A DNA stretch of 64,000 nt from Thiodiazotropha sp040507225 (GCA_040507225.1 JBEVVG010000003.1:124001-188000); one strand, 5' to 3'. Shown: positions 16,374 through 26,182, counted from the first letter of the stretch. The notes: generated by a model from the letters alone, not told the origin. Translations and numbers: made by a program.

Positions 16374-18815
16374 ATGGGTCAAGAACACACTGAAACCGGT
16401 TCGATGAGAGATCAGAGTAATGTGGTTCCGGTCTTGCCGTTGCGCGATGTGGTGGTTTATCCACACATGGTGATTCCCCTGTTCGTCGGTCGTGAAAAAT
16501 CCATCCAGGCACTGGATGCGGCGATGCAGAGCAACAAGCAGATCCTGCTGGCGGCGCAGAAGAGCGCGGATGTGGACGATCCGGATGTGGGTGACATGTA
16601 CGCCATCGGTACCCTGGCGAATATCCTGCAACTGCTGAAACTTCCCGATGGCACCGTCAAGGTGCTGGTGGAGGGCGGTGAACGGGCCCGCATCATCGAG
16701 TTTGTCGACAACGATGAATATTTCACGGCCCGGCTCGAGAGCCTGACCGACAGCCTCGATCTGGCCGGCCGCGAGACCGAAGTGCTGATGCGATCCGCCA
16801 CCAACCTGTTCGATCAGTATGTAAAACTGAATAAGAAGGTGCCGCCGGAAGTGCTGACCTCCCTGTCCAGTATTGATGATCCCAGTCGGCTCGCCGACAC
16901 CATCGCCGCGCACATGTCGCTCAAGCTGGAAGAAAAGCAGCATGTGCTCGAGATGCCGAACGTGCGCGAGCGTCTCGAACATCTGATGGGTCTGATGGAA
17001 GGCGAGAACGATATCCTGCAGATGGAGAAGCGGATTCGCGGACGGGTCAAGCGCCAGATGGAGAAGAACCAGCGCGAGTACTATCTCAACGAGCAGATGA
17101 AGGCGATCCAGAAAGAACTGGGTGAGATGGATGACGCGCCGAATGAAATCGAGGATCTGACGAAAAAGATCGAGACCGCGGGTATGACCAAGGAGGCCAA
17201 GGACAAGGCGAATAACGAACTCAACAAGCTCAAGCTGATGTCCCCGATGTCTGCGGAAGCCACGGTGGTGCGCAACTACATCGATACCCTGGTCGGTCTG
17301 CCATGGAAAAAACGCACCAAGATCCGCAACGATATCGGCGGTGCCAATGAGGTGCTGGACGAAGATCACTATGGCCTCGAGAAGGTCAAGGAGCGCATCC
17401 TGGAATACCTCGCGGTGCAACAGCGGGTGCGCAAGCTGAAAGGGCCGATCCTCTGCCTGGTCGGACCTCCCGGTGTGGGCAAGACCTCCCTGGGGCAGTC
17501 CATTGCACGCGCCACCAACCGTAAGTTCACCCGGATGGCCCTGGGCGGTGTCCGCGACGAGGCGGAGATCCGCGGTCATCGCCGCACCTATATCGGTGCG
17601 CTACCGGGCAAAATCATCAACAACCTGGGTAAGGCCAAAACCCGCAATCCGCTGTTCCTGCTCGACGAGATCGACAAGATGGCCATGGACTTTCGTGGCG
17701 ATCCCGCTTCGGCGCTGTTGGAGGTGTTGGACCCCGAGCAGAACCACACCTTCAATGACCACTATCTCGAGGTCGATTTCGACCTCTCAGAGGTGATGTT
17801 CGTTGCCACTGCAAACACCCTGAATATACCGCCGGCGCTGCTGGACCGTATGGAAGTGATTCGTCTCTCGGGCTACACCGAGGACGAAAAGGTGAATATC
17901 GCTCAGCGCTACCTGGCGCCGAAGCAGATGGAAAACAACGGCCTCAAACCTGAGGAGTTGATTATTCGTGAAGAGGCGATTCGCGACATCGTGCGCTATT
18001 ACACTCGCGAAGCCGGTGTGCGTAACCTGGAACGTGAAATCGCCAAGATCTGCCGAAAGGTCGTGAAGGAGATCCTGCTGAAGAAGACCACCAACAAGGT
18101 AACCCTGACCGCCAAGCGGCTGGAAGACTACCTGGGGGTACGGCGCTTCCGCTACGGGCGGGCCGACGAACACGATCAGGTGGGTCAGGTCACCGGCCTG
18201 GCATGGACCGAGGTGGGTGGAGAACTGCTGCGCATCGAGGCTGCGCTGATGCCCGGTAAAGGCCGCTTGAGCCACACCGGCCAACTCGGCGAGGTGATGC
18301 AGGAGTCGATCCAGGCGGCCATGACAGTGGTCCGCAGTCGCGCCGACTCATTGGCCCTTGAAGAAGACTTCTATCAGAAGTTCGATGTCCACATCCACGT
18401 ACCCGAGGGCGCCACACCGAAAGACGGTCCCAGTGCGGGCGTCGGCATGTGTACCTGTCTGGTTTCTGCGCTGACCAAGATACCGGTACGTGCGGATGTG
18501 GCAATGACCGGTGAGATCACCCTGCGCGGTGAGGTGCTGCCGATCGGCGGTCTGAAGGAAAAACTTCTGGCCGCTCACCGGGGCGGCATCGCCACGGTGA
18601 TCATTCCGGAGGAGAATGAACGGGATCTGGTGGATATTCCCAAGAATATCAAACAGAATCTTGATATTCGGCCGGTGCGCTGGATTGATGAGGTACTGCA
18701 GATTGCATTGATCGAAATGCCTCAGCCCAAGGAAGGTGAGAAAGCCGCATCCACCGCACCGCGCAAGTCGACCAAGAAGCGCGCAACAGACGATAAGAAA
18801 TCCGGCGTGCATTGA
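16374..18815 (+). CDS. lon: ATP-dependent protease La
   Basis: 813 aa from the ATG at 16374, with GAGG 9 bp upstream; a TTG at 16368 is in frame but not needed. The N-terminal substrate domain begins VVPVLPLRDVVVYPHMVIPLF. The AAA+ module has Walker A GPPGVGKTS and FLLDEIDKM. The C-terminal protease domain carries the catalytic serine in DGPSAGVGM and the lysine in GLKEKLLAAHRGG. A lysine-rich tail closes it. It degrades misfolded and regulatory proteins and binds DNA. Upstream lies a sigma-32-type promoter. Confidence 0.98.
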   Translation: MGQEHTETGSMRDQSNVVPVLPLRDVVVYPHMVIPLFVGREKSIQALDAAMQSNKQILLAAQKSADVDDPDVGDMYAIGTLANILQLLKLPDGTVKVLVEGGERARIIEFVDNDEYFTARLESLTDSLDLAGRETEVLMRSATNLFDQYVKLNKKVPPEVLTSLSSIDDPSRLADTIAAHMSLKLEEKQHVLEMPNVRERLEHLMGLMEGENDILQMEKRIRGRVKRQMEKNQREYYLNEQMKAIQKELGEMDDAPNEIEDLTKKIETAGMTKEAKDKANNELNKLKLMSPMSAEATVVRNYIDTLVGLPWKKRTKIRNDIGGANEVLDEDHYGLEKVKERILEYLAVQQRVRKLKGPILCLVGPPGVGKTSLGQSIARATNRKFTRMALGGVRDEAEIRGHRRTYIGALPGKIINNLGKAKTRNPLFLLDEIDKMAMDFRGDPASALLEVLDPEQNHTFNDHYLEVDFDLSEVMFVATANTLNIPPALLDRMEVIRLSGYTEDEKVNIAQRYLAPKQMENNGLKPEELIIREEAIRDIVRYYTREAGVRNLEREIAKICRKVVKEILLKKTTNKVTLTAKRLEDYLGVRRFRYGRADEHDQVGQVTGLAWTEVGGELLRIEAALMPGKGRLSHTGQLGEVMQESIQAAMTVVRSRADSLALEEDFYQKFDVHIHVPEGATPKDGPSAGVGMCTCLVSALTKIPVRADVAMTGEITLRGEVLPIGGLKEKLLAAHRGGIATVIIPEENERDLVDIPKNIKQNLDIRPVRWIDEVLQIALIEMPQPKEGEKAASTAPRKSTKKRATDDKKSGVH

Positions 18816-18837
18816 TATCGGCGTCCACCGGGCAGCC

Positions 18838-18873
18838 CCTCCTGCTGACGATCTTTTACTGATCCGCAGGAGG
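18838..18873 (+). terminator. Possible stem-loop downstream of lon
   Basis: CCTCCTGC (18838-18845) pairs with GCAGGAGG (18866-18873) around a 20-nt loop containing two GATC words. There is no T-run after it, so it may be an mRNA-end hairpin rather than a full intrinsic terminator. The rest of the 508-bp gap to hupB holds only the hupB promoter. Confidence 0.4.
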
Positions 18874-19202
18874 CGTTGACCCGGTCTTTGCCCGGGACTG
18901 TGTATCTGTCTCGACGAGCGGTGGATATACCATCACACGTGATGCAATACCGCGTGTTCGTCTGCACCATCTTTCCTGCGCATGCCAATCAATCCTCGTC
19001 GCCAGGCGCTGGATGGGGCGCATTTGAAGCAATGGGGGCGCCACCGCAGATCGGTGCGGATACGGTTGTCTTCGAGATTGGTAATCGAAACGCTTTTCAA
19101 TCAGTCTGAATAACTTTTAGCTTTCGCTGCCGATCACAGGCCTCTGGGCCCTTTATGCTCAATAATCACTGGATTTTGCGGGGCTTGCGCACGGTCCGTT
19201 GC

Positions 19203-19231
19203 TTGACAGGGTGTATGCCAGCCGGTATAAA
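19203..19231 (+). promoter_or_regulatory. Sigma-70 promoter of hupB
   Basis: TTGACA (19203-19208), a 17-bp spacer and TATAAA (19226-19231), nearly consensus. It predicts a start near 19238 and a leader of about 85 nt before hupB. It is the strongest vegetative promoter I can read in the window. Confidence 0.85.
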
Positions 19232-19323
19232 TTCTGGCGTTTCGGGCTCCGTGTGGGCCATAACACACAATATTATCTGAGGCGGTAGTGATCCGCCCGA
19301 ACCACTACAGGGGAACATGATTA

Positions 19324-19596
19324 ATGAATAAAGCCGAACTGATTGAGGCAATGGCGGAATCCGCGGATATTTCCAAAGCCGCCGCCGCGCGTGCACTTGA
19401 TGGAATGGTGAATGCTGTTACTGAAGCAATGAAAGCAGGCGACACCCTGTCCCTGGTGGGATTTGGCACATTCTCCGTAAAAGAGCGCGCTGCCCGTGAA
19501 GGCCGCAACCCTCAGACCGGCGAAACCATCAAGATCAAGGCGTCCAAGATCCCGTCATTTAAAGCTGGTAAAGCTTTGAAGGATGCAATAAACTAG
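19324..19596 (+). CDS. hupB: DNA-binding protein HU-beta
   Basis: 90 aa, the exact family length. It begins MNKAELIEAMAESADISKAA and carries the DNA-binding arm motif GRNPQTGETIKIKASKIPSFKAGKALKDA. This nucleoid protein bends DNA without strong sequence preference. Its position after lon and before ppiD is the usual one. It ends only 11 bp before tRNA-Val, so the two tRNAs probably share its transcript. Confidence 0.98.
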   Translation: MNKAELIEAMAESADISKAAAARALDGMVNAVTEAMKAGDTLSLVGFGTFSVKERAAREGRNPQTGETIKIKASKIPSFKAGKALKDAIN

Positions 19597-19607
19597 CGCG
19601 CCTTCCG

Positions 19608-19683
19608 GGGTGCTTAGCTCAGCTGGGAGAGCATCGCCCTTACAAGGCGAGGGTCGCAGGTTCGATCCCTGCAGCACCCACCA
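19608..19683 (+). tRNA. tRNA-Val (anticodon TAC)
   Basis: The acceptor GGGTGCT pairs with AGCACCC; CCA is encoded. The anticodon TAC is at 19641-19643 in a perfect TCGCC/GGCGA stem. The T arm is GCAGG-TTCGATC-CCTGC. It begins 11 bp after the hupB stop. Confidence 0.97.
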
Positions 19684-19686
19684 AAT

Positions 19687-19763
19687 GGAGCGGTAGTTCA
19701 GTTGGTTAGAATACCGGCCTGTCACGCCGGGGGTCGCGGGTTCGAGTCCCGTCCGCTCCGCCA
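19687..19763 (+). tRNA. tRNA-Asp (anticodon GTC)
   Basis: The acceptor GGAGCGG pairs with CCGCTCC; discriminator G and CCA are encoded. The anticodon GTC is at 19721-19723. It starts 3 nt after the CCA of tRNA-Val, so both are processed from one precursor. Confidence 0.97.
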
Positions 19764-19774
19764 TTTGCACAAAC

Positions 19775-19804
19775 ACGGGGTATCTGCTCAGATACCCCGT
19801 TTTT
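19775..19804 (+). terminator. Rho-independent terminator after tRNA-Asp
   Basis: The arms ACGGGGTATCT and AGATACCCCGT form an 11-bp stem with a GCTC loop, followed by TTTT. It ends the hupB-tRNA unit 40 bp before ppiD, which then needs its own promoter or read-through. Confidence 0.85.
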
Positions 19805-19843
19805 GTTTCCAGAGTCGTCAGTCAAACAGGAACGAGTCTGCTC

Positions 19844-21748
19844 ATGCTTCAGGTTATCAGAGATAAAGCTCAGGGCTGGATCGCTTGGGCGATCGTTATC
19901 CTCATCACCATTCCTTTCGCGCTGTGGGGCATCCAATCCTATCTGGGTATTGGTTCTGAGCCACTGGCGGCAAAGGTCAACGGAGTTGAGATCACCGAGC
20001 GTAATCTGGACAGCCAGTTCCAGCGTTTCCGCCTTCAGTTGCGGGAACAGCTGGGTGCCGCCTACCGTCCTGAACTGTTCGATGATACCCGCCTGCGCAA
20101 AGAGGTGCTGAACCGGATGATCGACGAGGAGGTTCTCAGGCAGGCTTCGGAAAAAATGGGATTGCGTGCCGGTAAGCCACTGGTGCAGGCGGCCATACTC
20201 GGCATGCCAGCCTTCCAGAAGGACGGACGCTTCGATCAGGAGACCTACGAACGGGCCGTCAGGTTGCAGGGATTCAGCGCCGCCGGATTCGAGGAGCGCA
20301 TCCGTAACGTCCTGGTTTCCGAACAGCTGTCCCAGGCCGTGGGCGCTGGAACCTTTGTGACCCGACATGAGCTGGAACAGAATGCTCGGTTGCAGAATCA
20401 GACCCGCGAACTGACCTATTTCGTAGTACCCGCTTCCGATTTCATGCTCGACGGAGGACTCAGTGACGGGGAGATTCAGGAATACTACACCAGCCACCAG
20501 GAGGACTATCGAGCTCCGGAAAAGGTGAAACTCGAATACATCCTGCTCGATGCCACCTCTGCCGGTGCAACCGTGGAGGTGAATGAGGATGCGTTGCGCG
20601 GCTACTACGATACGCATCTCGATCAGTTCGGCATTCCGGAGGAACGTCGCGCCAGCCATATCCTGCTGACCCTTCCCCGCGATGCGGATCAGGCGGCCGA
20701 GGATGCCACCCTGGAACAGCTCAAGGCGATTCAAGGGCGTCTGGATCAAGGTGAAACCTTCGCTGAGCTGGCCAGGGAATTATCTCAGGACCCGGGTAGT
20801 GCCGCCTCAGGGGGTGATCTGGGTTACTTCGGCAATGGCATCATGGATCCCGCGTTCGAGGCTGCGGTGTTCAGCCTTCAGGAAGGGCAGGTCAGCGACC
20901 CGGTTCGCAGCACCTTCGGTTATCATCTGATCGAATTGACCGGGATCAAGCCGGGCAGTGTGAAGTCTTTTGAAGAGGCCCGTGACGAGGTGGAGACGGG
21001 GTATCGTAAATCGGAAGGGGAACGCCGCTATTTTGAGTTGGCGGAAGAGCTGGCCAACCTGAGCTACGAAGAACCCAATTCACTGGACATGCCCGCAGAG
21101 ACCCTCGGCCTGACCATTCAACAGAGTGATTGGCTCACCCGGGATGCACCGGCGAATAACGACCTGAGCAATCCCAAGGTGCTGAACGCGGCCTTCAGCG
21201 AGGATGTACTCAAAGAGCAGCACAACAGCGATCTGATCGAGCTGGATGGTACCCGTTCGATCGTGGTCCGGGTCATCGACCACCGGGAGTCCACCATTCA
21301 GCCATTGGATGAGGTGCGGGACCGGGTCGTCGAAACCCTGCAGAATCAAAAGGCGGAACAGCAGGCGCAGGCTGAGGCGCAAAAGCGTGTCGACGAGATT
21401 GTCGCCGGTACCCCGTTACTGCAGGCTGCCGGCAATTACCCGGTAACCGGACCGACGACTGTGACCCGCAACGATCGCAGTCTGCCTCCGGCATTGAGCA
21501 GTGCCCTGTTCCGCGCCGCCAAACCGGCTGAGAATGAATCCACACCGGGAACGGTGCGACTGGCCCAAGGTGACCAGGCCGTGTTCAACCTGAGCAAAGT
21601 GACCGAAGGCAGTCTGGATGAAAACAAGGATATGAATCAGGAGAACAACATCCGGCGTCTGATGTCACGGAGTTATTACGACCGGGTTCTGGCGGATCTG
21701 AAAACCCGGGCGGATATTGAAATTCTGCTTAAGCAGGGAAAAGAATAA
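19844..21748 (+). CDS. ppiD: Periplasmic folding chaperone PpiD
   Basis: 634 aa, the family length. A single N-terminal membrane helix (~residues 12-35, IAWAIVILITIPFALWGI) anchors it to the inner membrane facing the periplasm. A SurA-like N-domain follows and then a parvulin domain (RRASHILLTLP ... SQDPGSAASGGDLGYFGNG ... FGYHLIEL). It acts on newly exported proteins near the Sec translocon. The order hupB-ppiD is conserved. Confidence 0.95.
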   Translation: MLQVIRDKAQGWIAWAIVILITIPFALWGIQSYLGIGSEPLAAKVNGVEITERNLDSQFQRFRLQLREQLGAAYRPELFDDTRLRKEVLNRMIDEEVLRQASEKMGLRAGKPLVQAAILGMPAFQKDGRFDQETYERAVRLQGFSAAGFEERIRNVLVSEQLSQAVGAGTFVTRHELEQNARLQNQTRELTYFVVPASDFMLDGGLSDGEIQEYYTSHQEDYRAPEKVKLEYILLDATSAGATVEVNEDALRGYYDTHLDQFGIPEERRASHILLTLPRDADQAAEDATLEQLKAIQGRLDQGETFAELARELSQDPGSAASGGDLGYFGNGIMDPAFEAAVFSLQEGQVSDPVRSTFGYHLIELTGIKPGSVKSFEEARDEVETGYRKSEGERRYFELAEELANLSYEEPNSLDMPAETLGLTIQQSDWLTRDAPANNDLSNPKVLNAAFSEDVLKEQHNSDLIELDGTRSIVVRVIDHRESTIQPLDEVRDRVVETLQNQKAEQQAQAEAQKRVDEIVAGTPLLQAAGNYPVTGPTTVTRNDRSLPPALSSALFRAAKPAENESTPGTVRLAQGDQAVFNLSKVTEGSLDENKDMNQENNIRRLMSRSYYDRVLADLKTRADIEILLKQGKE

Positions 21749-21761
21749 ATTCTCTATTCAA

Positions 21762-21832
21762 GTTTTGAGTTATAAGTTGTGAGTTGGTGTGTTCGCTGCG
21801 CACAAAGCGTTGCAAACGCAATCACTCAAAAC
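21762..21832. repeat. Widely spaced inverted repeat between ppiD and fabI
   Basis: GTTTTGAGT (21762-21770) and ACTCAAAAC (21824-21832) are perfect 9-bp arms 53 bp apart, and GAGTT recurs around them. It sits between the convergent ends of ppiD and fabI and may act as a bidirectional end signal, but no T-run supports a strong terminator. Confidence 0.4.
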
Positions 21833-21863
21833 GAATAACTCAAAGCTTTTAACACTTCAACAA

Positions 21864-22640
21864 TCAGGCCATGCCCAGGATGTGGTAACCCGAGTCGACG
21901 TAGATGATGTCGCCGGTGATGCCGGAAGCCAGGTCGGAACAGAGGAAGGCGGTGGTGTTGCCGACCTCTTCGATGGACACATTACGCCGCAGCGGATTCT
22001 TTTTCTCCGCATCGTCCAGCATTCCTTTGAAATCCTTGATACCCGAAGCCGCCAGGGTGCGGATGGGACCGGCGGATACTCCATTGACCCGAATACCTTC
22101 CGGACCCAGGGCTTCCGCCATGTAGCGCACATTCGCCTCGAGACTTGCCTTGGCCACGCCCATCACATTGTAATTGGGTACGGTGCGTACCGCGCCCAGA
22201 TAGGACATGGTGACCAGCGAGGCGTTGCGATCCTGCATCAGGGATCGGCCCGCTTTGGCGAGAGCGGCGAAGCTATAGGAACTGATGTCGTGAGCCAGGG
22301 CAAAGCCTTCCCGGGTGAGGTTGTCCAAGTATTTGCCTTCCAGGTGGTCGCGGGGGGCAAAACCCACCGCATGTACGATACCATCCAGGTAACCCCAGTG
22401 TTTCTCCAATGTTTCGAACAGTTGTGCGATCTGCTCGTCGCTGGTGACGTCCAGGGGGGCCGTAAGGCTGGCAGAAAATTTCTCCGCGGCATCTTCGACT
22501 CGGCTTTTCAGTTTTTCTGTCTGGTAGGTCAGGGCCAGTTCCGCACCTTCCCGATGCATGGCCTGGGCAACACCCCAGGCGATGGAACGATTGCTGGCGA
22601 TACCGACAATTAGAATGCGTTTGTTTTGTAAAAAGCCCAT
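21864..22640 (-). CDS. fabI: Enoyl-[acyl-carrier-protein] reductase (NADH)
   Basis: 258 aa short-chain dehydrogenase. The start MGFLQNKRILIVGIASNRSIAWG is the FabI-type modified nucleotide-binding turn; the active-site pair is in VRTVPNYNVMGVAKASL (Tyr-x6-Lys), and LAASGIKDF is the substrate-loop region. It performs the last reduction in each fatty-acid elongation round. It is convergent with ppiD and divergent from the peptide importer. Confidence 0.96.
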   Translation of the reverse strand: MGFLQNKRILIVGIASNRSIAWGVAQAMHREGAELALTYQTEKLKSRVEDAAEKFSASLTAPLDVTSDEQIAQLFETLEKHWGYLDGIVHAVGFAPRDHLEGKYLDNLTREGFALAHDISSYSFAALAKAGRSLMQDRNASLVTMSYLGAVRTVPNYNVMGVAKASLEANVRYMAEALGPEGIRVNGVSAGPIRTLAASGIKDFKGMLDDAEKKNPLRRNVSIEEVGNTTAFLCSDLASGITGDIIYVDSGYHILGMA

Positions 22641-22710
22641 GTAAGATACCTGTCGTTATGATATGTGTGTGGGTCACGAACTGATTTTTATAGTCGAACT
22701 GCCTAACTTA

Positions 22711-22723
22711 CCGGAAATTCCGG
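22711..22723. promoter_or_regulatory. 13-bp dyad between fabI and the peptide importer
   Basis: CCGGAA-A-TTCCGG is a perfect 6-bp dyad around one base, 71 bp upstream of fabI in the divergent gap. It is a possible operator; no regulator is known for it. Confidence 0.4.
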
Positions 22724-22921
22724 AAGCCGGAAAGCATAGTTGGCGATTCCCGGCCGGGTCATGCGTGGCGACAGGGGTCTCTTTCACCGCCGCTTAATGC
22801 GGTTTAGACTTGCACACTTCGTGGCGTGTTTCCCTTGACTGACGTGGCGTCCCGCGTCAGCTTCGCCGGTATCCGGGAGATGCGCGCAGGTACTGGGCTG
22901 CCGGAATCCAGGAGTAGAACC

Positions 22922-24793
22922 ATGCAGCGTCGTCTTAACGGTCGGGATATTCTCTATTTCGGCGGCTTGATTGTGATTCTATTGACCATCGTTCTGGCCA
23001 TGTACATGGTGGATCGCCAGTGGCGGAAAATGGCCCAGATTGAACAGTTGATGCGGGAACAGTCCCAGGACATCCGTGAGATTCGCGGACAGCTGCGTGA
23101 AATGAACCTGCGGATCGAGCAGGGAGTGAGCCTCTCCGACGCTCCCGAGTCTTCCGTGGATACGGGCATGCCTGCCGCCTTTCAGCGGGCCTATGAGGTC
23201 ACTGAACGGGATGATTATGCCCTGGGCGATTGGTTGATCCAGGCATTCGGCACCAATCTGAAAACCCTGACTCCGTTCATTTCTGAAGATGCCTACTCGT
23301 CGAATGTTCAGGAATACGTGCTGGAAAGCCTGTTGATCCGAAATCCCGGCACCCTGGAGTGGGAAGGTCTGCTGGCCCGTGACTGGGAGGTCAGTGAGGA
23401 TGGTCTGACCTTTGTCTTCAAACTCCGGGATGGTTTGCAGTTCTCCGATGGACAGCCATTGACGGCCGAAGATGTGGCATTCACCTTTCGCTTCATCATG
23501 ACCCCGGAGATTCAGGCCCCCCGGGAACGTGCCTACTATTCCAAGATCGAGTCGGTTGAGGTGCTCGATCCCCTGACGGTCCGCTTCCAGTTTGCCGAAC
23601 CCTATTTCAACGCCCTCTCCCTGGCCGGTGGCATGGCGGTGATGCCCAGGCATTTCTATGAGCCCTATCTGCAACAACCCAACGCTTTCAACCAGTCGAA
23701 GGGCCTGCTGCTCGGTTCGGGCCCCTACCGGCTCGAGGATCCAAAAAACTGGTCGCCCGACCAGGGCGGGGTGGAACTGCATCGTAATCCCCGTTACTGG
23801 GGTCCGCTCCAGCCGCCCTACGAACGCCTGATCTGGCGGATCATAGAAAACGACAGCGCACGCCTGACCACCTTTCGCAATGGTGACATCGACACCTATG
23901 GTTCGCGGCCCAGGGAGTATCAACTGTTGGCAGAGGATACGGATCTGGCGAAAAAGGCCCAGCACTGGGAGTACATGAGCCCGGTGGCGGGATACAGCTA
24001 TATCGGTTGGAACCAGCGCAGGGTCGATACTCAGACTCGTTTCGCCGACGTGCGGGTGCGCCAGGCCATGACCCTGTTGATCGACCGTGCACGGATCGTC
24101 GATGAGATCTTCCTGGGCTATGCGGAGATCGCCGTGAGTCCTTTTAATTTCAACAGTCGGCAGCACAATCCGGAACTCGAGCCCCGGCCATATGAACCGG
24201 ACCGTGCGATGGCCCTGCTCGAAGAGGCGGGCTATCGGGACCGCAACGGCGACGGTATTCTCGAGGATCAGGAGGGCAGACCTTTCGAGTTCGAGCTGGT
24301 TTATTTTCAAAGCAACGAGGATACCGGTCGCATGGTGCTGTTCATCAAGGATCTGCTGGCGCGGGCGGGGATCCTGTTGCAGCCCAAGCCGACCGAGTGG
24401 TCGGTGATGCTCGACCTGATCAAGAAACGGGATTTCGATGCCATCACCCTGGGCTGGACCAGCGGCCTGGAGACCGATCTCTACCAGATGTTTCACAGCA
24501 GTCAGATCGCGGATGGGGGGAACAACTTCACCGACTATCGCAATCCCGAGCTGGACCGCCTGATCAATGAGGCGCGGGCCACGGTTGACGAGGACAGGCG
24601 CATGCCGCTGTGGCAGGCGGCGGAGCGGCTGCTCTATGAGGATCAGCCCTATACCTTCCTGATGCGGCGCAAGAGCCTGGTGTTCATCGACCGGCGCATT
24701 CGCAACCTGGTATCGACCAAGGTGGGCCTGAACCTGGGCACCCTGCCGATCGAGACCTACGTGCCCAAAGCGGAACAGCGTTACGATCAGTAG
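22922..24793 (+). CDS. Membrane-tethered peptide-binding protein (family 5) of an Opp/Yej-like importer
   Basis: 623 aa from the ATG at 22922, preceded by AGGAG at 22910-22914. It does not start with a cleavable signal or lipobox. Instead there is a single membrane helix (~residues 13-34, YFGGLIVILLTIVLAMYMV), then a charged coiled-coil stretch (RKMAQIEQLMREQSQDIREI, ~residues 38-65), then a full family-5 solute-binding domain (YALGDWLIQAFG ... LEWEGLLARDWEVSEDGLTF ... FSDGQPLTAEDVAFTFRF). The binding domain should therefore stay tied to the outer face of the inner membrane. It is followed 3 bp later by the first permease gene. Confidence 0.85.
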   Translation: MQRRLNGRDILYFGGLIVILLTIVLAMYMVDRQWRKMAQIEQLMREQSQDIREIRGQLREMNLRIEQGVSLSDAPESSVDTGMPAAFQRAYEVTERDDYALGDWLIQAFGTNLKTLTPFISEDAYSSNVQEYVLESLLIRNPGTLEWEGLLARDWEVSEDGLTFVFKLRDGLQFSDGQPLTAEDVAFTFRFIMTPEIQAPRERAYYSKIESVEVLDPLTVRFQFAEPYFNALSLAGGMAVMPRHFYEPYLQQPNAFNQSKGLLLGSGPYRLEDPKNWSPDQGGVELHRNPRYWGPLQPPYERLIWRIIENDSARLTTFRNGDIDTYGSRPREYQLLAEDTDLAKKAQHWEYMSPVAGYSYIGWNQRRVDTQTRFADVRVRQAMTLLIDRARIVDEIFLGYAEIAVSPFNFNSRQHNPELEPRPYEPDRAMALLEEAGYRDRNGDGILEDQEGRPFEFELVYFQSNEDTGRMVLFIKDLLARAGILLQPKPTEWSVMLDLIKKRDFDAITLGWTSGLETDLYQMFHSSQIADGGNNFTDYRNPELDRLINEARATVDEDRRMPLWQAAERLLYEDQPYTFLMRRKSLVFIDRRIRNLVSTKVGLNLGTLPIETYVPKAEQRYDQ

Positions 24794-24796
24794 CCC

Positions 24797-26182
24797 ATGC
24801 TGACTTACCTGATCCGACGTCTGCTGCTGATGTTGCCCACCCTGCTGGGCATCACCCTGGTGGTGTTCGTGGTCATGGCCTCATCTCCGGGTGGTATCAG
24901 CGCCCAGAGCCTGGTGGAGGGACAGAACCTCGATCCGGAGGCGAAGAAGGAGATCGAGGCCTACTACAACCGGCTTTACGGTCTGGATGATCCCGCCTAT
25001 CTGCAATATCTGCGCTGGCTCAATAATGTGTCACCCGTCGGTTTCACATTTGACGGGGAGAACCGTCTGAGCGGTTTTTCCTTCAGCAAGGGTTCCGACT
25101 TCGGGCGCAGTTTCCGCTACGGTCGTCCGGTCACCGACCTGCTCGCGGAACGGGTGCCGATCACGGTGTTGCTGAACGTGCTGAGTATCCCGGTGGTCTA
25201 CCTGCTGGCCCTGCTGATCGGGGTCCGTGCCGCGGTGGAACGGGGTCGCTCCTTCGACGTCAGCAGTGGCATCGTGATGCTTGGACTGTGGTCGGTGCCG
25301 ACCATGCTGGCCGGGGTGCTGATGATCGGCTTTTTCGCCAACCAGCAGTACTGGCACTGGTTTCCGACTGCGGGCCTGAGTGACCGGCAGATGCTCGACG
25401 CCGTGTTCATGCCCCACTGGTCGAGTCTCTGGGATCTGGGACTGCTGTTCCTCTGCGTGCTGGCGTCCCTAAGTCTTTTCAGCAGCATTGGCCGGCTTGC
25501 CCGGACCTGGGTGCGGGTTGGCTTTCTCGCGCTCTGCTGGGGATTACTGGGCTTGGCGATGGTCCAGGCATTGCCGGAATCCGGCCGTTCGGTTCTGCTG
25601 TGGGTTTTGATGCCTTTGAGCTTCGCCCTGCTGGCCGGCTGGCTGGCGAGTACCGACTACCGGCTGCTGCGGCAACTGGGTTTCGCGGCCACGGCAATGC
25701 TGGTCGGGGTGCTGATCGCCTTGCCGCTGATGTCCGGGGACTGGCTGCGGGGCTTTCTGCTGGATCGACTCTGGCACCTGGTGCTGCCGGTTTTGTGTCT
25801 CTCATACGGCGGCTTTGCGGGCCTCGCCAAGCTGACCCGTACCTCGGTCCTGGAGAACCTGCTGTCCGACTATGCGCGAACCGCCCGTGCCAAGGGCCTC
25901 AGCGAATCCGCAGTGCTCTGGCGTCATGTATTCCGAAACAGTCTTTTGCCACTGATCACCGTGGCCGCCAGCCTGCTGCCGAGTCTGCTGGCGGGTTCGG
26001 TGATCGTGGAGAGCATCTTCAGCATCGAAGGCATGGGCAAACTGGCGGTGGAAGCGGTGCAGACCCGTGACCGGGAACTGGTGCTCTCCATCACCCTGAT
26101 CGGTGGCCTGCTGACCCTTCTGGGTTATCTGCTTGCTGATCTGCTGTATGCTCTGGCGGATCCGAGGATCAGCTATGAGTGA
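24797..26182 (+). CDS. Peptide ABC transporter permease, YejB/OppB-like, extended
   Basis: 461 aa, about 100-150 longer than typical OppB or YejB. The ends are canonical: N-terminal MLTYLIRRLLLMLPTLLGIT and, near the C-terminus, the EAA-type loop DYARTARAKGLSESAVLWRHVFRN with LPLITVAASLLPSLL. The extra length is an insert (~residues 210-330) with several added hydrophobic helices between the usual core helices. Its stop overlaps the start of the next permease (ATGAGTGA), indicating translational coupling. Confidence 0.88.
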   Translation: MLTYLIRRLLLMLPTLLGITLVVFVVMASSPGGISAQSLVEGQNLDPEAKKEIEAYYNRLYGLDDPAYLQYLRWLNNVSPVGFTFDGENRLSGFSFSKGSDFGRSFRYGRPVTDLLAERVPITVLLNVLSIPVVYLLALLIGVRAAVERGRSFDVSSGIVMLGLWSVPTMLAGVLMIGFFANQQYWHWFPTAGLSDRQMLDAVFMPHWSSLWDLGLLFLCVLASLSLFSSIGRLARTWVRVGFLALCWGLLGLAMVQALPESGRSVLLWVLMPLSFALLAGWLASTDYRLLRQLGFAATAMLVGVLIALPLMSGDWLRGFLLDRLWHLVLPVLCLSYGGFAGLAKLTRTSVLENLLSDYARTARAKGLSESAVLWRHVFRNSLLPLITVAASLLPSLLAGSVIVESIFSIEGMGKLAVEAVQTRDRELVLSITLIGGLLTLLGYLLADLLYALADPRISYE

